A stretch of 19,187 bases of DNA, taken from the NCBI GenBank assembly GCA_001275005.1, contig JWZX01002858.1:1-19187 (forward strand). Direction: 5' to 3'. The stretch is from Chrysochromulina tobinii. Lineage: Eukaryota; Haptophyta; Prymnesiales; Chrysochromulinaceae. Positions 1 to 7,690 of the stretch are shown here, in pieces. The translations under genes and the position numbers were made by a program. Position 1 is the first letter of the stretch. The number at the start of each line of letters is the position of its first letter. The notes below the pieces were generated by a model. That model was not told the origin of the DNA. It worked only from the letters and a program-made list of their open reading frames with translations, and did no database searches.

Positions 1-3000
1 GGCGGCGGCGGCGGCGCGGCGACGCAGCAGCTCGAGCGCGCGGCGCGTGAGGTCGCCGCACAAGCGACCGAGCAGATCGGCAAGCTAGGTCAACTGCTCC
101 GGGGAGCCAGCGGCATTCACATTCACAGCGGCCGCTCGTCCTCGCCCGAGCGGCGCGCTCGGGATTCACGTGGCCTGAGCGATGTGAGCGATGTGGACGC
201 TGCCCTCGACGGAGGGTCGCCGATGCGACTTGGCTATGATGGGGGCAGCGGCGGCAGCGGCGGCGGCGGCGGCGGTGGCGGCGGCTCGGCGCTCGTTGCG
301 CGGGGCGAAAGCGGCTCGCTGGACGCGCGGAGCGCCGTACTAAGCGCCGAGCTGAGCGCGGAGGCGTTACCATACCTCGAGGCGGGCGCGCCATCGGACC
401 AGCGCTTTGGTGCGCAGCTGCCGACGGCGCAAGCGATCCGGCTGCTCGTCGCACGTGCCACCTCCAACATGCTCAGCTCGCCAACGGCGCAGCTCGGATT
501 CGTCAACGCCGGCGGCATCCCGACCCTGCTTGCCATGGCGGGCGAGCCCGGCACGGCGCCTGGCACGGCGCCCAGGCTGCGTGGCGAGGTCGCCAAGTCA
601 CTCGCGCTGCTCGCACACGCGCCCGAGCACAAGGTCGCGCTGTACCGCCATCGCGCTCTGCCCGTGCTGCTCGAAGTGCTCGAGACGGCGCTGATCGAGA
701 CCGACGAGCGTACCGTGCGGCATTCACACCTCATTCACACCGTGCGGCATGCCTCGTCTGCCCTCGGCTCCCTCTCGGCACTGCCTGAAGTGCAGCTCGA
801 GCTCGCGAGTATGAGCGGTGCCATCACGTCGATCGTGCGCCTCTCGCGCTCTCGCGACCCCGACACGCAACGGCATGCGGCGCGCGCGATCGGCCGCCTG
901 GCGGGCAATGCGCAGTGTCAGCGCCAGATTGGTAACGCAGGGGGGCTGCGCCCGCTCATCAAGTGCGGCTACTCGAGATCGACCGAGATGCAGCTGCTCG
1001 TGGTGCGCGCGGTCGCCAACCTCGCGCTCGACCCCGAGCTCAGCGCGTTGCTCGAGAACGAAGGCGGCAATCAGCTGCTGAACACGCTGCTGCGTGCGGC
1101 ATCGTCGGAGGTGGTGCACTGGGCGCGTGTGGCCCAGGGCAACCTCGAGGCCGCCTCGGCGCTCGGCCCTCTCATCCGGCATTGTCCGGAGGATAATGCG
1201 GTCGAGCCCGTCGACATGATGACCATGTCGGCGCTCGTGTCGCACCTGCGCGTCACCCCGGCTGATGGACGCGTCGGCAGCTCGGTGCGACGGCTGAGCG
1301 CCGGAGCGATCGCCAACCTGCTCGTGTCGGCGCACAACCAGCGGCTGCTGCTCGACTGTAACGGCGTCAAGCCGCTCGTGTCGCTCGCTCAGGAGGCCGT
1401 GGAGCCGGAGCTGCAGGTCCAATGCATGCGCGCCGTCGCCAACTTGGCCGTGACCCCCGAGTACCGGACCAACCTGCTGCAGGCGCGCGCGCTGCCGCTC
1501 ATCGTGCAAACCCTCCGAGGCGCGCAGCTGCACGAAGGGGGCACGCATACCTTTGCGCTGCTCTCGCACGCCGCGCGCGCGTTGGGCAACATGAGCGCCG
1601 ACGGCGACGTGGCTGCGGCGATCCAACACAAGGCGGCGGCCGAGGGCGCGATCGCGGTGCTCCTGCCCCTCCTCAAGAGCACGCGCGAGCACCTGCAGGA
1701 CTGTGGGAAAGCCGAAAGCGAGCACCGCGCCAAGATCGCCGACCGGGTGGCCGGACTGGACGAGCTGCTCCGAGAGACGACGCGCGCGCTCGCCAAGCTC
1801 GCACCCCTCAAGGCGAACCAGCGCCCAATGGTCGAGTCGGACACGCTTCATCTCGTGATCGAGATGCTCTCGGCGGAGTTTGGCCGCGAGGGCGCCGCCT
1901 CGGGCGCCGTCTCGCTCGGCGTGAAGCAGGAGTGCCTCGAGCTGCTCGGCTGCCTCGCGGAGATGCCCGAGTGCCTCGCGCTCCTCATCTCGAACGGGGC
2001 AGTCCAGTCGCTCATCGCGCTGCTCCAAACGTCCGCCGTCGAGACGGAGACGGCCGCCGCCGAGCTGCTTGCCAAGCTCGCCCAGGTGAAGGAGTACCAG
2101 GCGCAGATCTCCGCGAGCGAGACGCTCCCGCTGCTCGTCGAGCTGCTGCACAGGCCCAACGCCGCGGCACAGCTCGCTGGGCTCCGCGCCCTCAATGAGC
2201 TCACCTTCGACAACCACGGCTCGCAGCTCATCGCTCTCAAGGCCGGCGTGGTCGTGCCCTGCATCGAGCTCGCGCGCGCCGGCGACGCGACCGTTAACTC
2301 GAACGCTGCGACGCTGCTCTGCCAGATGGTGCTGGCTGAGGCCGCTGATCGGTCGGCCGTCGCGAGCGGCTTTGGCGGCAAAGTGAAGCTCGGCTCCGAG
2401 GAGAGGCTGTCGATGTTCGCGGCCATGGCCATGAGCTCGAACACCGAGGCGCATTCGGTCGCCGCTATGGGGCTCGCCACGATGTGCAACGCCGCCGATG
2501 CGAATCTGCCAGCGATCGCGCGCACCGCTCTGAGCGCGCTCGTCCGCCTCGGGCGTGCGACGCAGCCCGACACGCAGGCGGCCGCACTCGACTCGATCGC
2601 CGTGCTGTCCGAGTTGCCGGACGTGCAGGTGGACCTGGTGCGCATGGGTGCGCTGCGGGTGCTGCTCGACCGCGCGGCGACGCCCGGAGCTCGCAACGCC
2701 GACATCCGCTCGCTCGCGTTCACGGCGCTCAAGCACATTGCGTCCAACGGCGCGAACATGAGCGCGCTGCGCAGCGCGGAAATACGGCATCGACTCAAAG
2801 GGCTCACGACGACGATGCGAGAGGAGCCCGTGGTGCAGCGAGATCTCGAAGCGATTGAGCGCTCGATCCAAACCGTCTCGTCGCTGCTCGAGCTGCAGGG
2901 CAGGCAGCGGCCGCTGCGCGCAGGGGATGTGGCGGCGATGACCGAGTGCGTGCGCTCGGCGGGCGTCGACTCATCGATTGCGCGCGAGGTGGGGCACACG

Positions 3001-3387
3001 AGCGCCGCCGTGGGCGCGCACATGGCCAACGTCGACCTCTTCGTGGCCGAAGGCGGCATTGAGCTGCTCAACACGCTCGCTCGATCGCGCTCCATCGCTG
3101 TGCAGCTCGAGTGTGCGCAAGCTCTCGAAGCCTTTTGCCGGTCACGCGAGGTGCACCGCGCTCTGCATAAGCAAGGGGGCCTCGTGTCGCTCGTGCATCT
3201 CGCGCGCTCGCAGCAGCCCGAGCTTCAAACGCACGTGGCCACCGCCTTCAGCGTGCTCACCGACGAGCAGATGCCTCGGACGTGGCTCATCCAGTCGGGC
3301 TGCATGCCCCTGCTCTTTGCATACATTCGCAACGGCACGCCCGATGTGCGCTACCTCGCCGCACGCACCATCCTGTACATGCGCTGA
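1..3387 (+). CDS. Large Armadillo-repeat protein, 5' partial
   Basis: The frame is open from base 1 to the TGA at 3385-3387, giving about 1128 residues. No ATG lies in frame before 223, and the Gly-Gln coding upstream reads naturally, so the true start is probably outside the window. The first 60 residues are a Gly run, a short Gln/Glu/Ala helix and a Ser/Arg-rich stretch. A Gly-Ser linker follows at about 240-290. From about 430 to 3370 the protein is almost continuous helical repeats of the Armadillo type, with recurring patterns such as GGIPTLLAMA, AIGRLAGNAQCQRQI, GGLRPLI, VVRAVANLA and MRAVANLAVTPEYR. The central helix at about 1700-1800 (AESEHRAKIADRV) breaks the periodicity. The closest known style is the Vac8/ARM-scaffold superfamily, which binds partner peptides along a superhelical groove; the specific partner cannot be told. 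No catalytic domain is visible. The call of ARM repeats is firm; the cellular role is not inferable. Confidence 0.88.
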   Translation, partial: GGGGGAATQQLERAAREVAAQATEQIGKLGQLLRGASGIHIHSGRSSSPERRARDSRGLSDVSDVDAALDGGSPMRLGYDGGSGGSGGGGGGGGGSALVARGESGSLDARSAVLSAELSAEALPYLEAGAPSDQRFGAQLPTAQAIRLLVARATSNMLSSPTAQLGFVNAGGIPTLLAMAGEPGTAPGTAPRLRGEVAKSLALLAHAPEHKVALYRHRALPVLLEVLETALIETDERTVRHSHLIHTVRHASSALGSLSALPEVQLELASMSGAITSIVRLSRSRDPDTQRHAARAIGRLAGNAQCQRQIGNAGGLRPLIKCGYSRSTEMQLLVVRAVANLALDPELSALLENEGGNQLLNTLLRAASSEVVHWARVAQGNLEAASALGPLIRHCPEDNAVEPVDMMTMSALVSHLRVTPADGRVGSSVRRLSAGAIANLLVSAHNQRLLLDCNGVKPLVSLAQEAVEPELQVQCMRAVANLAVTPEYRTNLLQARALPLIVQTLRGAQLHEGGTHTFALLSHAARALGNMSADGDVAAAIQHKAAAEGAIAVLLPLLKSTREHLQDCGKAESEHRAKIADRVAGLDELLRETTRALAKLAPLKANQRPMVESDTLHLVIEMLSAEFGREGAASGAVSLGVKQECLELLGCLAEMPECLALLISNGAVQSLIALLQTSAVETETAAAELLAKLAQVKEYQAQISASETLPLLVELLHRPNAAAQLAGLRALNELTFDNHGSQLIALKAGVVVPCIELARAGDATVNSNAATLLCQMVLAEAADRSAVASGFGGKVKLGSEERLSMFAAMAMSSNTEAHSVAAMGLATMCNAADANLPAIARTALSALVRLGRATQPDTQAAALDSIAVLSELPDVQVDLVRMGALRVLLDRAATPGARNADIRSLAFTALKHIASNGANMSALRSAEIRHRLKGLTTTMREEPVVQRDLEAIERSIQTVSSLLELQGRQRPLRAGDVAAMTECVRSAGVDSSIAREVGHTSAAVGAHMANVDLFVAEGGIELLNTLARSRSIAVQLECAQALEAFCRSREVHRALHKQGGLVSLVHLARSQQPELQTHVATAFSVLTDEQMPRTWLIQSGCMPLLFAYIRNGTPDVRYLAARTILYMR

Positions 3388-3560
3388 AAAACGCTGTACT
3401 GGTGGTGGAGACGCCCGCCCACCGTCGGACACCCGCCGCCGGCAGCACACGGCAATCGCACGAGCGGTGGTCGCGTCCGTTTGCGAGCAATGTTGGTCTA
3501 AGGTTCAGAAAGTTAAGCACTTAACGCGGTTATGAGAGACGATGATCCGAATCCACTTAC
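3388..3560 (+). other. 3' flank of the ARM gene with a small palindrome
   Basis: This is non-coding sequence after the ARM stop codon. It contains GTTAAG-CA-CTTAAC at 3512-3525, a perfect 6-bp inverted repeat with a 2-bp centre. There is no AATAAA. It probably holds the 3' UTR and polyadenylation site, but no specific signal can be assigned. Confidence 0.4.
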
Positions 3561-3659
3561 ATGCACTTAGACGATAAAACTTTCGTCTGTGACGAACCGT
3601 CATTGACGAAACCATTTCTGCGATCCAAAAAAGGTCCGACCCCTCCCCGAACCCCAATC

Positions 3660-4277
3660 TTGGAGCTGCCGATCCGATCGCTGCCGATCACATGCTCGCC
3701 CTCCTCTTGCCGGACGCGTTCGACAGAGTCAGCTACCACGCACGCACTCGAGAACCTCGTCTGCACCGGTCTTATCCTCGACGAACCCGTGCGCAACGCT
3801 GGCGCCCACTTCGCCATGGAACCCGCTCGCTTGGCTCAGCTTTTCTAGGACCTGGACGACAGCGGCACGGCGTACGAACCCATCAATGGCCCGGACAAAG
3901 AAGCCATCAAAAGGGCGGCCGCGCTCATCATACCCGACCTCCTCCAGCTCCCCGCCGCGCCCAGCGCCTCATCACGCTGGCAGATCTCATCTTCGATGAC
4001 GATCCCAACAGCGCCGACACCCGCACCTGGTTTGACCACATGACGCCGCTCTTGATCACCTCGGGCGGAGGCGGCATGGAACTGCTGTCGCAGTTCTTCG
4101 CCTTGACCCCGCCTCGTTGTTGTCATCACGCTGGCAGATCTCATCTTCGATGACGATCCCAACAGCGCCGACACCCGCACCTGGTTTGACCACATGACGC
4201 CGCTCTTGATCACCTCGGGCGGAGGCGGCATGGAACTGCTGTCGCAGTTCTTCGCCTTGACCCCGCCACGTTGTTGT
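3660..4277 (+). pseudogene. Decayed, frame-broken coding fragment of unknown identity
   Basis: Natural-looking protein sequence appears in successive pieces of different frames. The first is AADHMLALLLPDAFDRV near 3677-3730, in the frame with codon starts at 2 mod 3. Next is THALENLVCTGLILDEPVRN, then AHFAMEPARLAQLF, in the frame at 0 mod 3. A TAG at 3846-3848 interrupts it, and the same frame resumes with DLDDSGTAYEPINGPDKEA. The reading then returns to the first frame as LITLADLIFDDDPNSADTR and ends in GGGGMELLSQFFAL near 4105. This needs at least two frame changes and one in-frame stop in about 450 bp. The last part is then duplicated by a 154-bp tandem repeat, which shifts frame again. 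I do not recognise the family. Introns could explain one frame change, but the stop plus the duplication favour a dead gene or a captured mobile-element fragment. The alternating-frame reading is my inference; the stop and the duplication are seen directly. Confidence 0.45.
3969..4277. repeat. Two-copy 154-bp tandem duplication
   Basis: Positions 3969-4123 recur at 4123-4277 with a constant offset of 154 bp. The only difference I found by eye is T at 4114 against A at 4268. The copies begin TCATCACGCTGGCAGATCTC and end CGTTGTTGT. Because 154 is not a multiple of three, the copies cannot both be read in one frame. The near-identity implies a recent event or concerted evolution. Confidence 0.93.
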
Positions 4278-4969
4278 TCTAAGATTGGCACCCCGAGTGA
4301 CCATGTTGATGTCTCACTGCACGCATTTAACCGCATGTGAGTACTCATCTGTCCCCATTGTGGAAAAGTACCCGTGGGCTCTTCGGGTCCATACAAACCG
4401 TGACTACCCGAGAGATGGACGCTTCACCCAAAATAAAGTAGCAAATGACTCAGATATATCTCCGTAGGATATATCACTTTATTACGCACACATATGTCAG
4501 GTAATAAGTAGGTAATGAGGAAGCTTGCGGAGAAGGACGTGATTTCTTCGGTCAAAGATAATCCCTTGAAATTGCGCCACCCTTCCCAAACCTGGTCTTG
4601 TGTCGCCCACGAGATCGATGTGACATGAAAAAGGACGAAACACAAACTCCGCCTTTTAGATGCAAAAGGCCGCGGGTACTGGCCCTTACAGAAAAATCTG
4701 CCGTGCACAAGGTCCCTAGCAGTCCCCTCCTTTGGTCTGCAGCCAGGCCCGTCTTGCGTGGGAGAAAAAGATCGCCGCGGCCGCCACGATCCATGCCCCA
4801 CCAGCCGCATGGACGGTGCCCGCGGCATCGAGCGTATCGGCGTCGAGAGTCCAGCAAGGCCATTTCCGAGCCCGATACCTGCGGGGTCTATGACGAATGT
4901 ACCCCCGCCACGAGGAGGTCGAGCAAGTGCGACGCTGCCCTGGATCCAAACACTCATCAAGCAGCAGCA
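4278..4969. other. Intergenic region, lower GC than its flanks; upstream region of the next gene
   Basis: The base composition drops clearly from about 4290 to about 4750 compared with the flanking coding DNA. Several A- and T-rich words are present, including ATATATC, TTTATTACG and ATGAAAAAGG. I read it as the 5' flank of the gene beginning near 4970 plus the hairpin listed separately. The downstream frame stays open back to 4598 and includes ATGs at 4625 and 4790, so part of this stretch may be coding or a 5' exon. Confidence 0.45.
4432..4483. terminator. AT-rich hairpin with AATAAA on both strands (possible bidirectional poly(A) region)
   Basis: AATAAAGT (4432-4439) pairs with ACTTTATT (4476-4483). 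Between them, GATATATC at 4453-4460 and again at 4468-4475 can pair around a 7-nt loop. The outer arms put AATAAA on both strands. A polyadenylation role is inference, since algal poly(A) signals are variable. It could also be a remnant of a small inverted-repeat element. Confidence 0.3.
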
Positions 4970-6451
4970 ATGGACGATGAGCTCGCCGCCACCGAGATGC
5001 GGCGGCCGCAACACATGCGCTTGGACGAGCAGCAGTCGTCCTCGCCAGTGCCCTGCCTCGACAAGTGCGTGTGCAAATGCCAGGGAGGCCATAGCATCGT
5101 GGCCATCAACGCGAAAGGCCAAGTGTGCCAACCGGCCTCTGCTCTTTACTCTACTCTGCTCCTTGTCGACAAGAAGCGCAAACGTCGGCCACGTTACGAC
5201 CACACCGCGTCTTCGGACGGCCATCCCGCGCTCACCTCATTTGCACTACCGTCGAGCAACGTTGCGAGCAACGCACAGTCGCGGACAGACGCACTCACCG
5301 GACCTGAAGTAGCAACTGGCCAGATCGATGGCGCCACGGTGCTGCCGCCGCTGGCGGGCCCACCGCTCTTCGGTTCGATGGCCGCGCCTTATGAGATCGC
5401 GAGCGCTGCCATCGCCGCCGCCCAGATGCGGATGAGTGCGATCCCCCCACTGCCCATGGGCGTCAACTTGGGCGTCAACATGGGCGCGATGCCACCGATC
5501 ATGCCGTTTGGCCACGGTGGCTTCGGCTACTCGTATCCCAGCCCTTACACGCCCTACGGCGGCTTCGAGACATACCCCTTCGACCCTCGGGTGAATCCGT
5601 ATTCAGGGTACGGGATGACATTTCCCAGCTATTACCCTGCATGGTACGGTATGGGCGGCGGCATGCCAGGTCAGATGAGCAGCGGTATGGGAGGCCAGTA
5701 TGGCGGTCCAATGCCCGCGTCAGCACCGGCAACGGTGCCTGCTCCGGCGCCTGCAGCCCCCGACGCCTTCTCGAGCTTCGGTGGCGGCTTCCTCCCAGCC
5801 TACGGCGCGTGCGGCATGCAGCAGTGCTGCACGGCCTACAGTACGTGCGCCACCCAACCTAGAGCCGGATCTGATGCTGACGAGCCCAAGGCACCAACGG
5901 CTGCATCGACGAGTGCGAGATGCCCGAACACGAAGAGCGCGACGCATCCAGTGGCGCTGACAGTGGCACCAGATGCCGATGAGCCATCGATGAGTTCAAC
6001 GACGAGTGCAACGTCGGACACGCCGTGCTCATCAGAGTCATCGTCGACGTGCTCCTCGAACGAGGCTAAGGCCGCGGCTGATCGTCCCAAGGCGAATTCG
6101 ATGCACCCAAGGACGATTAGCCCAACGCGCCCGATGGCGCCGCCCCCGTTCGACCTCGCGGCGGACGCGCGTAGGCCAACCTTCCTCCTGCCCGACGGTT
6201 CACCCGAAGGGTCCGCCGATCGGGTCGATCAACAGCGGTGTGTCCGTGGAGTCGATCGCAACTCTCTCCTCCGAGGAGGAGGCGCGCGACGACGGCGTGA
6301 GCGAAGAGGGCACGGACGATCTCGGAAGCAACTCGTGTCGAAGCGACTTCAGCAGCTCCGACGATGTCGAGGACGAGGTCGAGGGCGACGACGAGGGCGA
6401 AGGCGAGGGTGAGGGCGAGGGCGACGACGAGGGAGAGGGCGAGGGAGAGGG

Positions 6452-6484
<33 letters not shown>

Positions 6485-6875
6485 TGAGGGCGACGAGGGT
6501 GGCCGGCTTGTCGGTGAGGCCGTCGAGACAATCGGTACGTCGTCCCTTCTTGACGAGCCATTCTCGGCCAAGGCTTCCGTCGGCCACGAGTCCAGCACCG
6601 ATGATGACGAGCCTGAAGACATGCTGAATACGTTCAGACCCCTCACGTCGGGCTACAACAGATATTTGCAACTCACCCGCTCAGGGTCGCGCTCGTCGCA
6701 CTCGACAGCGCGTTCGGAGACCACGCAGCAGTCTCGGGAGTCCTTCAGACGTGACGCAAAGACAGTGCCGGAGGGCTTCTGTGTCGCCCACAACGAGGCC
6801 GTGTACAGCCCCCCCAGACCAAGCGCGCTTGATTCCCACGGCTTCGATGGCGACGATGATTCGGTCGACGATTAG
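4970..6875 (+). CDS. Disordered Tyr/Gly-rich protein with acidic tail, one frame break near 6211
   Basis: I start at the ATG at 4970 because it has a purine at -3 and G at +4 and sits after the composition drop. The frame is open back to 4598 (other ATGs at 4625 and 4790), so a longer N-terminus is possible. Near the start is a Cys cluster (CLDKCVCKC), then a basic patch KKRKRRPR that could be a nuclear localisation signal. About 5330-5720 encodes a Met/Gly/Tyr/Pro-rich, prion-like low-complexity segment. About 5860-6110 is Ser/Thr-rich. The reading frame then changes by one base near GGG at 6209-6211. The old frame becomes Arg-rich and stops at 6412. The other frame continues as SVESIATLSSEEEARDDG, a long Asp/Glu/Gly run (6340-6510) and a C-terminus ending at the TAG at 6873-6875. 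The composition resembles nuclear or RNP-type disordered proteins, but I recognise no family and assign no function. Confidence 0.55.
5123..5173 (+). other. Possible short in-frame intron
   Basis: A 51-nt stretch starts with GTGTGC, ends with GACAAG, is pyrimidine-rich in its second half and sits between codons. Removing it would join AINAKGQ directly to the basic patch KRKRRPR. It has no stop codon and is a multiple of three, so it may equally be coding. This is a weak call. Confidence 0.2.
6366..6500 (+). repeat. GAGGGC/GACGAG simple repeat encoding an Asp/Glu/Gly tract
   Basis: An imperfect run of GAGGGC, GACGAG and GAGGAC codon pairs encodes the acidic tract in the 0 mod 3 frame. It reads as Arg/Gly in the neighbouring frame and as Ser/Pro on the opposite strand, which explains the long spurious frames across it. 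Confidence 0.8.
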
Positions 6876-7690
6876 GGGTCCCGAAGTCTGACCTCTCGGA
6901 CTCACCTCGCCCACGGCTCGAGATCTGACCTCGCACTGGCCTCGCACGCTGGCGACACTAAGGCGACACACGATAGCGTGCGAGGAGGGCTCGTCCTGGT
7001 GCCAGAGGAGAGTACGTCCATCCGAAGAAGCATGGAGGCACGGAGCATGGAAGCAGACATAGAGGAGCGGGGAGCCCACAGAGGCCCCCCTGTGTGTCAC
7101 ATGTCACATGAGAGGTGTGGGGCGGCCCCACGAGCACACGAGGAAGTGCAGGAGGTGTGAAGCGAGGTGTGAGCGGAGGTGTGAAGGAGTTGTGAAGGAA
7201 GTGTGCTGATCTGTGGACACGGTGTGCGGGCTGCTGTTGCTTAGAGTGAGTTTTATCTGCTGTTATTTAGCTGTTGGTCTCCGTGGTGGCCCCATGATCG
7301 TGGTGCTCGCTCGCTACAGCACTGCGCTCACCTGTGTGTGCGTCGTCGTGTCACCGCACCTGTTGCAGACGGTGTCGGTGTTGACATCACTTTTCAGATT
7401 TCACCTGACCGATGTCACTGGAAGAAGGACGTCACGCGTGGCGACCGGAGGGGATTGAACACATATGTAACGACAACGATCACAGTTCACACACGGGCGA
7501 CGACCGGCAACTTTTGACCCCGGAACGCGCGAATCCACATCAATACGCGGGGCGAGGCGACAGGAAACCCCCGTGGAGCGACCGCGGGTCCTCACGACAT
7601 CACACATCAGCGCAGCGATCCATACTATTGACCCAAAGCCAGCAGCGTAGCTCACACGACCCCTGCAGCCCTCTGAGTGCTTGTACCCGA
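6876..7690. other. Convergent intergenic region, no gene seen
   Basis: This lies between the TAG of the + strand gene and the stop of the - strand PDZ reading frame, so both 3' UTRs should be here. It includes TGTGTCACATGTCACATG near 7091-7108, a purine-rich minisatellite (separate entry) and a T-rich patch near 7245-7275. Short open frames such as 7213-7458 show no domain and no convincing composition. I see no RNA gene. Confidence 0.6.
7150..7207. repeat. Degenerate ~11-bp purine-rich minisatellite
   Basis: About five tandem copies of a unit close to GGAGGTGTGAA, with variants GCGAGGTGTGA, GGAGTTGTGAA and GGAAGTGTGCT. It lies in the presumed 3' region of the gene ending at 6875. No function is implied. 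Confidence 0.7.

Noticed and set aside
724-2871. 715-residue minus-strand frame opposite the ARM gene
   Set aside because: It is Arg/His/Glu-rich shadow composition produced by GC-rich codons on the other strand; the + strand has clear ARM repeats over the whole length.
1848-3095. 415-residue Ser/Ala-rich minus-strand frame
   Set aside because: Shadow of ARM-repeat Leu/Ala/Glu codons; no domain.
3845-4396. 183-residue minus-strand frame across the duplication
   Set aside because: Its apparent internal repetition comes from the 154-bp duplication read in two frames; no domain and no supporting composition.
6211-6235. 25-nt GT-AG intron to explain the frame change
   Set aside because: The length fits the frame shift, but 25 nt is far below usual intron sizes and there is no pyrimidine tract; a one-base indel in GGG is simpler.
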